In this document: positions 13,401-25,000 of the stretch, in pieces
Position numbering within the stretch: position 1 is the stretch's first letter
Layout: each line of letters starts with the position of its first letter
Assembly (NCBI GenBank): GCA_013396655.1
Contig: WBMV01006286.1
Location: 358,466-422,465, forward strand
Direction of reading: 5' to 3'
Length of the DNA: 64,000 nucleotides
From: Campylorhamphus procurvoides
Taxonomy: Eukaryota > Chordata > Aves > Passeriformes > Dendrocolaptidae
Notes under the pieces: generated by a model
The model's input: only the letters and a program-made list of their open reading frames with translations
Databases searched by the model: none
Told to the model about the DNA's origin: nothing
Made by a program: the position numbers and the translations under genes

Positions 13401-16400
13401 TTGCACATGCCTATCTCTAGATCAACAAAACCCCAAAAGCAGTTTGGGAGGCTGTCACACTATTGGCCTCAAATGACAGTGGCTCCAGAACAACAAGAGG
13501 TGCTCTGACAAATGTCCAAGCTCATACAAGATTGATACAGGTTCTTATCAACTGTGGGACACTAGTATAACCTACCTCTTAATAGATATTTGAATTTAAA
13601 TGCAGGTAAATAGAAAGTCATCTTTATTAAATCATATGAAACACTGAGACCAACAGTGAACAAAAGCACCATACTGTGCACACACCGAATCACACAACAC
13701 CACAACCTAATCAGCTTAGTTGTAAGTCTGACCATGTTTTGCTTTAAAAAGCAACTGAGTCCCTTGCAGAGGACTGCCATTCATCTCATGGTGAGGAACA
13801 CTGTGTTTTGCAAGAACTTTATCCACCAACACAGGATTCACATGGTCTGTAGCGTGTAACCTTAAAGCTGCTTTCAGCATTCTTCCTAAAGATACGAAGT
13901 ACAAACTGCCAGAGTGCTCTTCCTCCAGTCTGTGAATTGTTGAGATATGGGCAACAAAAGTGATTTTTAAAGGAACTCAGACTTGCATCCCTCAGAAATG
14001 TCTTTATTCCATGAAGTGCTTGCCTACAATAGCTGGAAGGCAAAAGCCAGATGCAAGGTCACACCTATGCATTCAGCAAGCACTGATCACTCCAAGTTGC
14101 TTTTCCAATCCAGAACTGTAGGTATAGTGGCACACTGGTCCTTTTACAAGTCTCAGCAGTCATTAAACTTATTTTAGGATGTCCAGTGTCAAAGCACTAG
14201 CTTTGTAGAGATGCCGATTTCTAGCATCCATAAACTAATAGCAAAGGTCTCCTGTTCTAGAAGCATGTTTCTTGTGAAATGTGGGGGCGTTTCTGTATCC
14301 AGTATACTGAGATCCCACCATCACATACCTGTGGGCACCTCAGTGGCAGCACTGGTCTATAAAAGTAGTGCTATAATAATCAGTAGGTACAGTTGCTGCC
14401 TCATCCGTTCTGATCTATGAAGAGCCTCTCATACCTCTCCCCACAGAAGTTTCTGGCAGAGCCTGAATAAACACTTCTTCCAAAGATCAACAACTCTCCA
14501 GGATACGGCAGCTGAAAAAGAAGGATCTCAACATGTGACAAGTACACTCCTGCAAGGGAGTTGTTAAGAAGCAGGTTCCGTCAGTCTGGGTAACTCTTCC
14601 TCAGGTCCAAAGCAAACAGACACACGGCCACGTAACAAAGCTTTTTGAATGGTACACCAGGAATATAGCCAATGGGATATCTGCCAGGCAGAATGCACCA
14701 CTTTGCTCATCAGCTACATGGCATGCAACTGTCACAGCCCGCAGTCCAGCGTGGGTGACCTGGGTACACGGCGCACACACCGTCATTTGTTCCATCATTA
14801 ATATACAGAGAAGCAAAGGCCATGGCTGCTCTCAGGTAAACAGCAATTACTGAGCAGAGTTCAAACAGTGCAGGAGGACTTACCCAAATGTTAAGAACAG
14901 TACTTAAATCCTTCAGCATGAAGCAAAGGATGTCCTTCCATCCCACTGGTACTGTCACAGATTCTTCCCAACAGCAGCTTCCTATGACTCCCTTAGGCAA
15001 GGTGCAAACCTCAAGTACCTCTGCTACCTCACAGCTGTATTCCTGTTTACCCAACTCAGCACCAAGCTTTCCTTTACTAGCCTTCCAGATGCGGAAGTTT
15101 TTGATCAATGATGCACAAGAATCCCTGTCAGTGTCCCTATTTCTTGGTGTGTTCCATATGGTAACATAATGACTCAATTGCTACTGATACCTTGGTGAGG
15201 CCACCTCAGGTCATGATTAATATTAAGTAGGAGCTACCCAGGGTGCAGAATGAAGCCATCACTTTGATCTGACAAGCAGTTAGTCTTGTGGGTGGAGTAC
15301 AAAGTCAAAGAGGCTTTACAGTTGCACCACAGATAATCCAAGTTACAAAGGGGAAAGTGAAGGAGAAATGAAAATATCTTGTGGTCTCTTGGTGAAACTG
15401 AACCTACAAACTACGCCTATATGAGGGCAGCACAGCATGACCTAACTTGAAATTTATAACTCTTCAAATTAAAAAAATAAAATAAAATATCCCAATTCCC
15501 TTTTTGAGAGGGTGCTGCCAAAAAGAATGGTGAAAAACTTTGAGAAAGAGAACTAACTGGGCTCTGAAGAGACTGTACTACTAGCTTCAGTGAATGCTAT
15601 GGAACAAATGCCATATGGTTCAGCCTCCAAAAAACAAAGGTCACATCCATCATTACTCAGCATCATTATTCTGCAACTATACAGACTGAGCAATGACCCG
15701 TTACATGTGCACAAATTACCTCAACATGCCAGTGAGCAGGTCAATGCATCCTGTACAGAAACTAGCACAAAGGTTTCTCCTTCTTTCAAATCTCACTATT
15801 AAGACTTTTCATATGTAAATATCACTATCCAAGCAATTATTGGATTGAATGATTGATATCACTGACACTTGCATATGAAAACTCTGGCATATCTTCACAA
15901 CCATATAACTAGCCAAAATGAAAAAGTGCTCTACCAATAACTGGCAGTCCAGCATGTTGAGGACTTGAAACAGTGAGTATATTTGATCAATACCTCTGTG
16001 TGGAAGAAGCTCCTTCAGCAATGGGTATATCCCAGCTAAGTTGGATTCTTCAAAGAATTTCTCCTCATGAAGTATGCTAACTTCAAACATCTGGCCTTCA
16101 CAGAGTTGCTGCCAGCCATGCTCACTGGTACTTTACACCGTTTAAAGCAGACAGAGAGGGCAGGTGAGCCAACACGACAGCAGACTACCACTCTCAGATA
16201 TTTTTTTGACAAATCCAGAGAAAATACGTTACCAAGAAATATCTTAACATTTTCTACGTACACTGAGATAGTTGTACAGCTAGCTTAAAGTATTATACAT
16301 TTACCTATAAGCACAGAGCTTTAAAGATTTCTAGGGTCTGAAAGCATTTGAATAGCATTAATTCACTCATGAGCTGCCAAGGCTGAACAGTTACCACAAC

Positions 16401-18347
16401 ATAGCCCACGAAGAAACAGCAGCATGAAACCTGGCAGAATTCACTTGTAGTACAAAGGTTTAGTAGGACTCCAGTATGTCCCCCCAAAACATGGTGGGTT
16501 CCAAAGCCACCCTCGACAGTCCCAAAGTCCTGGCAACTTTAGTTTTCCATAGTGCTAGGGTACTCCAAAACTGTTGGCTTTAACTGGAGCCAATTAAGCA
16601 CTTCAAGGTTTGATCTTTAAAGCATATTAAACTTCGTGTACATTTTTATACAGCAGCTTTCAACTGTCAAGCCATCAGTGACCAATACTGCAACCAGCCA
16701 TTGAAAACCAATTTAATAAAAATCAACACTATGGAGGTGGCAAGTTTTGGAACCTAGAATAGAGGATTCGATTTTCTATTGAAAAGAAGTTGGGGAAAGA
16801 ATGAAAATTTACCTTTTTGAAATAAAAACAACTTCTCAGAAAGAAATTTCCTGGATAGTATTCTTTTGCAGTGTCTTCATTGTCCTAATATTGAAGCTAA
16901 AGCTTGTGTTTTACACAAGTTCCTGTCTTACTGAACAGCTGAGCAATAAAAAGAAATTTTGTCAGTTTTGGCTATGTTTTGTGTAGCATATCTATTGCAG
17001 CATGTGCTTTGTGAAACAAAGTGTATTCCATTTCAAGCAGAGAGAGACAAAGCTAGTAAAATGAGCCCTTGCATGCTTCAAATTCAAGCTTAGCATAAGA
17101 AGGTATGATTTCTAAGAAGCCAAGACAAATAATATCTGCTTGACTATGGGTGATTATAACCCTAGCCAGCCACAACACATTTACTGTAAACTTGATTTGC
17201 TTTATATGCCAAAACTTCAATCACAATTTAAACCCCTCAAATTTATATTTACACATCTGCAAAGAGACAAGAACAGCAAAAGCCAAACGCAAGGAAGAAG
17301 CTGATGTACAGCGTATTTCCTCTGGAAAGAAGGAATTTGTGATAAATTTTATCTTTTCAAATTAATCTAATTCAATAAGACATTAGGTCTTGTGACACAG
17401 TTGCTCATGCCCACCTTAAACCATTGTTATTTAATTTTCCAAAATATTCTGGATATGTATGGAAGTGATGCTTGGAAGGCTTCTATTAGCAGCATCCATG
17501 GCTACATTGCTTGAAATGGGAAAATTCTTACTCCTAATTACTTATTCTTGACTTAGAAGTTCAAGGATACTTGAACTTCATTTTTCCTACTTTTTTAATA
17601 TTTTCTTTTTTAGTATGCAAGAAACTTTCCTTAAAGGCAAAAGTAATAAATCAAACAATATATACAAGCAAACCACAACTCATTTTATCAGATGTGTGAT
17701 TTTCAGGAGAAAGAGGCCCAGTAATCTGACAGAACAAATTTTTTTTTCTCCAATACCAAAAATAACACCCTTTTTAAACATTACTGACTTCTGCAGATAT
17801 TACAAGCCTGCTTATTGTGTTTAAAAAACAATTTCCTCTGCTGTATACATATAACAGATATTGTGCCCAGTACAGAAGGTATTTGCAGAAGCATCAGCTA
17901 CTAGTGACAGGATTCTTCTTTCTTGTTGAACTTGCAAAATTTTTATTGAAGTTGGGCTACAGCAATTAAATGTGCCAACAGTGGTCTGAAAACAGCTGAA
18001 AGTACACATTCTTCACCTATTTAATTAACTCTGGAATGTCAAAATGCAGAGCTGCTCTAAAATATTGTTACAAATATGGTCAGACACAAAATGAAACTCC
18101 TGACAGAGTACTGTCCCAGCCATGTTCTGTCTCAATCTTTTGCAATTTGTTGTTTAGTTTTTATTACTCTTCAATATGGGCCAAAACACATGGTATATGC
18201 ACACAGTGGATTACCTGAAACAGTGTTTGCTGAATATATTGCTGAAACAGTATTTCAGCAGCTGCTATCTGAATGGGAAAGCTCACCTTGTCTATTTATT
18301 GTCATTGATATCCATAGTGTCCTGAATATGAAAAAATCCTCTCCAAG

Positions 18348-18367
18348 CATATTTCATATGAAATATG
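18348..18367. repeat. Perfect 20-bp palindrome
   Basis: The sequence CATATTTCATATGAAATATG equals its own reverse complement over all 20 bases, with NdeI-like CATATG at its centre. It lies in IQGAP2 intron 2, about 1.7 kb downstream of exon 2 in the gene's direction. Function is unknown, and it may be chance in AT-rich DNA. Confidence 0.9.
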
Positions 18368-20075
18368 TCATAAAGGCAGTTCCCACTCCTCAGATTCACC
18401 CATGAGGGTACTGATGGGAGTAAGCAGTAACAGAAATAGAAAAGATTAGATTTGGAGACTAACTTCCATAAGGCAGCAGGTAGGTAAGTTGCAACATACA
18501 AAGGAAGAACCTTGAGTAAAATCAAATCTTGACTCATTGAGGTTTCCAGAGAAGGTGAAACTGATCTAACATCTCTGCAGGTGAAACCTGCTCCCTCCCC
18601 TCTCTCAAGTGTGCAGTCACATCTCAGCCCTTTCCTCTTGCCAGCAAAGATTCTCCTCTGACCCCTTGACCAGACCAATGAGCTCACTAGAGCACTAGAA
18701 AACTAACTCAGCCGAAGAACTAAGAATTCCGTTCCAGCACAGTGAGCTGACTCAGCTGACTGAGGCCAATCTCTTGCAACTCAACAATGGAGGCAACAGG
18801 AGCGTGTGGAGCAGGACAGTCCTCTCCAGCAGCAATAAGTCACTTGTCATCTTAAATATTTGAACCGTGAATCATTCTGCAGGGGAAAGAGGAAGAAAGA
18901 GGAAAGGAAACCATGTTTCCTATAGCAAGTGGGACAGCATTAGGAAAAGGAAGTAAGAATAACTGACTTCTATAACAATGCCTACAGGACAAAATCATTG
19001 GCAGCTATTGTGAGGGAAACTGTAGAAACAAGGCCCAGGGCTTCATTTAGCAACTGGATCCTGACTGAAGTACACCAGTGTGCTCCACTGCGAAGGTCCT
19101 ACAGTTTGTCATTTTACTAAGGTTTCACAGCTTGCACTACTAATCAGAGTTCAAGTTTTCTTTTCTCAATAGAAATTCATAGGAAAGTCATCCAAATTAA
19201 GTTTCTAATCAAAACCAGCATCATCAACAAGTGCAGAGCAGAAGCAAGACACTACCAGTGGTGCCCATGGCAATAATTTGAGTAAAATAGGCATCTTTGA
19301 AAGTCTGACCAGACTGAATATAAAATATGCTTTTACATACAATAATAGCAGCACTTGAAGCTACTTCAAAAGCACCAGGATATTGCATCGTGTTTCCTTG
19401 CTCAGTCATTATGAAAATATTGTTGAATACTTATTTTGAAAATGCAATGTACATAGCACAGTACATTTGCACAAACGTGATCAAGTCCCTGTGTATTTGC
19501 AAATCAGTGTTTCCTCACAGGCTGTAGCTTCAAGAGATGAATACTGCTGGCCAGTGCGTTAGAGGAAATACAGGAAGAGCATAGTCCATCTTATCTTATT
19601 GCCCTGCCTGCACTCACCACTGTAACACTGAGATGATATCGATCATTAAACCAGTAAGAGACCCAGGTGATTTTCTGCCATCTTAGCAACCTGAGTCGCT
19701 CCACAAGCGCTAGTGCCAAGAAGGGAGCACAACCACAGAGCCAGGAGCAAAATACATTCCACAGTTAGTCACATAAGCCTGACTCAGCTTCTCACAAAAT
19801 CACAGCCTTGTGTTTTAATACCCAGCCCCTACTTTCACTGAAGATGGACACCACAGTAAGCTTATGGATGTTGTCTTTATCATTTCTAAATCCTTCTTTG
19901 AATTAGACTTTTCACATTGGGCATCAGTTTCTCATACTGAGTGCTATGAAATTCCACCATTCAATTAATCCAAGTAATTCAAGGTGTTGAATTAAAAATT
20001 ACCATGCTCAAGAAAACAACAGGCCTGAACTTCCTTATTTAAAGGGCAGGAATAAAAGTGCTTTCATTTACTTAC

Positions 20076-20175
20076 CTTTTTGCTTCCTCTAAGTGGCACA
20101 GATACTCATAAGCAATATTCTGACGCCTCCTCTCATCCATTTCCTCTGCAGAAAGCCTTTCGTCATCCACAATAG
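20076..20175 (-). CDS. IQGAP2: IQGAP2 coding exon 2 (N-terminus, start of calponin-homology domain)
   Basis: This is one internal exon of IQGAP2, a large cytoplasmic scaffold. The family binds F-actin through an N-terminal calponin-homology domain and calmodulin through IQ motifs. It binds Cdc42/Rac1 through a RasGAP-related domain that lacks GAP activity. Read on the minus strand, the exon gives IVDDERLSAEEMDERRRQNI, then AYEYLCHLEEAK and the first two bases of an Arg codon. That matches the IQGAP2 N-terminus at about residues 16-49, just before and into the CH domain. The acceptor is a pyrimidine-rich tract ending TTTTGCAG before CT, with a CTGAC branch-point candidate about 24 nt upstream (near 20,200). 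The donor is AAAAG then GTAAGTAAA. The exon is 100 bp; the upstream intron is phase 1 and the downstream intron phase 2. There is no stop, frameshift or codon anomaly. The close paralogue IQGAP1 shares part of this motif, but the IVDDERLSAEEMDE form and the SV2C neighbour favour IQGAP2. Exon 1 and exons 3 onward are not visible. Confidence 0.96.
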
Positions 20176-21339
20176 CTGCAAAACAGAAACCCAAATGAGT
20201 CAGCGGTGATTTTAGAGCAATTTTACTGAAAACCTGGGCAGATTACTGAAGAACAGAAATTAAAATAGTCATCACTTTTCTTTAAAAGAGGCCTCTTATA
20301 TCATATACCAGAGATCTTTATATCACAAAGAGTATGCTATTCTTTCAATAATGAATTCCTCAAGTTTCACTTCTTTGAGACATATGTTGTTCTTAGGTCA
20401 TCATCTGGTTTGGGGACAGGATGGAGCACTCAAACATGCAGGGCTGAGCCTGGGAGACAGCAGAGTTTCAGCTTACATCTGCTCAGAGGAGTTTGATGAC
20501 TCCCATGAGGAAGCTCAGACAAACAGTGGTAGCTGCAGCCCCATGCTAGGCAGCACCTCAACAGTAGGGTTGAAGGCAACACTGCAAAGATATCTCAAGG
20601 ACAACTCCCTGCAACTTCAAGAAGTCATGACACTGCAAGAGGCTGAGCTGCCTCCCACTCAAGGGATGATGAGGGTTGTTGTAATCAAATGAACAAGCTG
20701 TGGTATCTCCTACTTACTGCTGCAATCATACCACCTCCCATAAAAGCGCTCTCCCAGGCTGTTAAGGATGTCTGTGCACATCTCTAGCTGCAAATTACCC
20801 CGGTTATTTACAGGTGACTTGTCTCCCTCTCTTTCTAGGGTACAGAGGGTCTCTGTGAGCACATCTGCAATTCTTCCAAGCATTTCTAGCAATTAGTCTG
20901 AAAGACCATACAGCAGTGCTGACTTCTAGCTGAATTTCAGCCACAGCAGGTAAGGCTTTTGGAAACAGCCTTCAGCATCAATCAGTTACCAAAATGACAT
21001 CATTTGTGCTAAGTTGACAATTGGGCTACATCATTTTGAAGGTCCTTAAACCTTAATGATTCTTTGAAAAGACCTGGTTCTGCCCTGCCTTGTGTTTCTC
21101 AGCCACGTACTCATGTCACTTCTTGTGTCACAGCTGGCAACCCTGTGGCTGCATCAGTAAAGCAGAGCAAGGGGCAGCTCTTGCTAAAGAGAGCTGTTTC
21201 TAGAAAGATCAGGTCTGATCTGAGCCACAGTGCACCTGCAGGCACAAGGGCAAGGACGGAAATGCAGAGCTGAGCCAGCTGCTTTCTGCAGCAGCCCATG
21301 AGCTGGTTAGCTGAGAACATCAAGACATATCCTCAGTAT

Positions 21340-21406
21340 AAAAAAAAACAAACAAACAACAAACCCAAAACAAAACAAATCAACAAAAAACACCAACCAA
21401 AACCCC
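21340..21406. repeat. A/C-rich low-complexity tract (CAAA-like)
   Basis: This is a run made almost only of A and C, built from AAAC, CAAA and CCAA units. In the IQGAP2 transcript orientation it reads as a U/G-rich tract. It is paired with a similar tract about 220 bp to the right. No transposon boundary was seen, so it is probably a degraded simple repeat. Confidence 0.8.
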
Positions 21407-21625
21407 ATGAGCCCTGCTACTCCTCAAATGCACTGTGACATCCTTGGTTAGTTCCATTCCCACACAGACTGTGCATGCCACCTGCAAGGTATCTGCTTTT
21501 CCTCAATACAACTGCCTCATGTAGTTGCCTTGTGGTAATAGATACAAGCAACTCAATCAAATGACACCTAAAGCCAGCAAGACTCTGAGCTTCACAAGCA
21601 CTTGCATACATTGACGTCTGTACCT

Positions 21626-21711
21626 CAAAAAGCACAACAAAACACTAAACCACAAATAAAACAAAAAAAACCCCAAACAAACCAACCAAAAAGATCTGAA
21701 AAAAAAAAAAG
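21626..21711. repeat. Second A/C-rich low-complexity tract ending in poly-A
   Basis: This tract has mostly AAAC, CCAAAC and CCAA units and closes with an A-run of about 12 at 21,699-21,710. It resembles the tract at 21,340. The intervening 220 bp is ordinary sequence, so the pair does not define an obvious insertion. Confidence 0.75.
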
Positions 21712-24066
21712 TGATCCCACGTGCATTTACTGAGGACACAAAATGACACTACTTGCCCACATTTTGGACTGATGCTACCACACGTTTGTTAACGTTTCAT
21801 ATAACTGCTTTAGGCTTTGTAGTTTCAGTTTTAATCACCACAGGCATTGATATCTCTCATCTTCCTTTGCTTTTAAGATTGTTCTTCCTAATTACCAGTC
21901 AAACAAATTCATGTCTTTCTCAGAGTTTCTTTAAAGTCTGGTAGCCCCAATAGGAGTCACTCACCCTAACATGAGCTCTCAGATACTATAATCAGTATAA
22001 CACTTGCCATGAAGCAAAACATTAGTTTTGAGGCAAACATGAGATGCAGATCATAAAACACTCAGCCTGGCAAACTGGCCATGGAGACTACTCTACTACT
22101 GCTCTTATGCACACCACTTTCAGCACATCCAGGACAGGCTGCTCCCATTCCCCGGAATGAGGGAGAAGTATTCATGAGACACCACACTGAAACTTAATAT
22201 GTAATTTCATTATTTGTGATGCTGAGCTCTAAGGCCACTTTTCAAAAACGCTCCCTAGCAATGAGAGCCCACAATGTGAAGACAAGTGCCATCAGAAGAG
22301 CCCAGCTGGTTGTCCTAGTGGGCTATGCTTCTGTCAGCTAGGGTGGGACAGCCAATATCAGAGCAAGCCTTCCTCTCCCATGACAATTTCCATGCCCTGT
22401 TCTTCTTAACTTGTTAAACAGCCATTTACTCCTGTCCTCCAAACACAACTCACTACAGCCATAAGCAAGGCAGCAAAAAAGGCAACTGGATTGAAGGTAG
22501 GTAAAAGAAAACTACATGACCCATTTCATAAGTAGCAGTCCAGGAATTAACCTCAATAACACTAATGCTTTATCTAGTCCAGGATGTACACATCAATGAG
22601 CATATCCCATTCTCAACAAAGACATCCCAGATTGAGCAGCCCTGGCCCACCTCCAATGCCCATTAAAATTATTTGCAAAGATTGATTCAGAAGGTGGAAG
22701 GCACTAACATTGTGGGATTATAATAATTGTTCTGCTCAGGAAATCCTCCAATAGTGAGAGAATAGGGCAAAATTTAAGAATAAGTAACTTATAGACACAG
22801 AGAAGTGGAAAATACAGATTCTTTCTAGAAGAGGTATCAGCAGCTCACAGGCTGGAAATCAGACTTTCCTGTCAGGGCCAAAGCAGCTGAAGTTTCTGGG
22901 CTGAATATCTGAGCCCTGGAAACAGAAACCACAGGGAATGTCAGCACCTGCAGTGCTAATTCTGGGAGGAGTGTCTTGCAACACCAGCTTCTGATAAGTC
23001 TCATTGCATGCTTTCACCCTCCAGCATATGCTGTCTTCAAAGCAACTGTACTATCACATCAAAAGTGGTTACAGACCATTTTAGAAACAGAAATGACAAC
23101 CTGCAGGATAGAGATGGCTTCAGGACTGAGCTGGAGACGTAATTACTTTGAAGACTTAGGTTCTTAAAATCTAGTCCATTATAATATAATTTGGCAAAGG
23201 TCTCAGTCTTTGACTAGAGCCCTGTGTATAGCTTTCTGCAATTTCAAACAGCGGAGAGCATCCATCAAGCCAGCCACACCAAGTTCAACACCAAAACAAG
23301 GTTGGTTTCAAGACAGAAAGCTCAGCCTTTGTGCTTAACAGGCAAGTATTAGTCAGGAAACTGGGAAGATTGATGAAAGAATAAACACATTTCTGCTATA
23401 TCAGTAACCTTTTGATAATGCTCATCTCAGAGAAGTGAGTGATGCAATAAAGGGTGTTATGTGGCAGAGTAAACAGGGCTGGGCTTCACCTGAGGACTTT
23501 CAGACATAAAATGTTGCAGCTGAAAAGATCCAAATACTACAGAATAAGGCATATGCTACATCACAGCTATATAAGGGGGAAAAAAGCATCTAAACTTCTA
23601 ATGATTAATCAATTATATAAATTGTGGTTTGAAATTCAGAGGAAAAATCTTAAATATTCCCTCAAAAAGGGAATGTTAAAGGGTATGTCTGGACTACTAA
23701 TAAGAACTAATAAAAATTCTTGCCTGAAAACTCTACTTTGGTTCATTTTAGATGTTGTCACCCTGTTAGCCAAGAGCCAGTAGATAAAAAACACGTGTGC
23801 TAAGACACTAAGTTGACTCATAGGTATTTCTTCACGGAAAAAAAACTAAAGGAAGAGTGTGAATGAAACACATGGAGCAGTGAGCAGTACTTAAGCTTAA
23901 ATAGCCATGTCTAACAGACTTTTTCTGGCACTCAGTGTAGTGCACCAAGCTTCTGATTCTTCCCACAATTGATTCAATGGAAATAAACCCACATTCTACT
24001 AGCAATTTCCTACATATGCTTATTCTACATATTTAGCACAAAAAAAAAGAGCGTTTAACAGGGAGT

Positions 24067-24116
24067 CTTCATAAGCTGAGACATTTGCTCATCTTCCATA
24101 AGCTGACACATTGCAC
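24067..24116. repeat. Imperfect 26-bp tandem duplication
   Basis: The words CTTCATAAGCTGAGACATTT (from 24,067) and CTTCCATAAGCTGACACATT (from 24,093) are adjacent imperfect copies with a few substitutions and indels. It is a local slippage-type duplication in the intron with no function apparent. Confidence 0.75.
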
Positions 24117-24619
24117 TTAGACACACCATCTTTGTCAAAAGTCACCCTGTGTAGATGGTAGAGAGGACTAGTTGATTTTTGGGGTTTCGTTATAAACAAC
24201 AAAAACTTTCTGGTGTGCCCTGATCCAAGACAGCCATTCCAGCTGTTGGCAAATACTTGGAGCTATCTCAACTGCTGAACACTGAGCTGCCAACTCAACC
24301 CAAGGTGCTCCATGTACCTTCAGTCAACATGACACATGCAGGACTGACTAAGTTTGACTTAGTAAACATTAGCAGACACCATGAAGGTATTCCAACCTTC
24401 TGGATTTGAGTAAGTTTTCAGAAATAGGGTCACCACTCCTGAAGATACAGTATTATTACTGAAACTATTAATCAACCCAGGTGTGCAAGAGCCACTTGGA
24501 GCCATGACCTTAATAACACTCTGGAAAGAATTAAAATTTCAGATTTACATAAGATGTGGCCACTTTACATACACACAAAAAAAAGGGGACATCTTGCACT
24601 AGAAGAGGATGTTCAGAGA

Positions 24620-25000
24620 CCCATCCAACATGGCCTTAAACACTTCCAGGTATGGTGCATCCACAATATTTCTGCCCAACCTGTACCAGTGCCTCACTAC
24701 CCTCACAGTCAAGAATTTCTTCTTAATGTCTGATCTAAACCTACCCTCTTTCAGTCTGAAGCCATTCCCCTGTGTCCAATCACTACATGCCCTTGTAAAA
24801 AGTCCCTCTCTACATCTTTCTTGCAGGCCACAATAAAGTCTCCCAGAGCTTTCTCTTCTCCAGGATAAACAATCCTAATTTTCTCAGCCTTTCCTCACAG
24901 GAGAGGTGTTCCAGCCCCAGAGCTGGACACAGTACTCCAGATGGAGTGTTATGAGATTGGAACAGAGGAGAAGACTCGCCTCCCTTGGCTGGCTGGTCAC
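24620..25000 (-). mobile_element. CR1 LINE 3' fragment, minus orientation, internally deleted
   Basis: On the plus strand this reads as the reverse complement of the CR1 3' region. Blocks include CATCCAACATGGCCTTAAAC, CTGTACCAGTGCCTCACTAC, CCTTGTAAAAAGTCCCTCTC, CTTTCCTCACAGGAGAGGTG and GCTGGACACAGTACTCCAGA. A stretch normally present between the GAGGTGTTCCAGCCC block and the GAGCTGGACACAG block is missing, so there is an internal deletion. It also lacks the terminal ATTCTGTGATT-type 3' repeat at its left edge. It is old, inactive and sense with respect to IQGAP2. Confidence 0.92.

Larger units (their letters stand above)
1..20075 (-). other. IQGAP2: IQGAP2 intron 2 (3' part lies outside the window)
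   Basis: This stretch lies immediately downstream, on the minus strand, of the GTAAG donor that closes IQGAP2 exon 2 at 20,076. I looked on the minus strand for the next IQGAP2 exon, which in mammals begins at the Trp following the EEAKR residues and continues the calponin-homology domain. I did not find it, so the intron appears to exceed 20 kb and to run off the left edge. Open frames here are short (up to 155 codons), lack recognisable domains and look like chance. The contents are a 64-N gap, one CR1 fragment, small tandem repeats and a 20-bp palindrome, listed separately. The sequence is otherwise unremarkable AT-rich DNA. A small or diverged exon could have been missed by eye. Confidence 0.8.

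Noticed and set aside
14358..14471. Possible solo LTR: TATAAAAG at 14,358 followed by AATAAA at 14,466
   Set aside because: The spacing is retroviral-like, but there are no visible TG/CA ends, target duplication, primer-binding site or matching second copy. The two motifs are common by chance.
18292..18687. 131-codon minus-strand frame near IQGAP2 exon 2
   Set aside because: It was considered as an alternative IQGAP2 exon, but there is no similarity to the N-terminus or calponin-homology domain. It contains the 20-bp palindrome and is best seen as intron.
20351..20692. 113-codon plus-strand frame close to IQGAP2 exon 2
   Set aside because: It is opposite in strand to the gene, with no recognised domain and no repeat-element protein similarity. 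Its length is within chance expectation.
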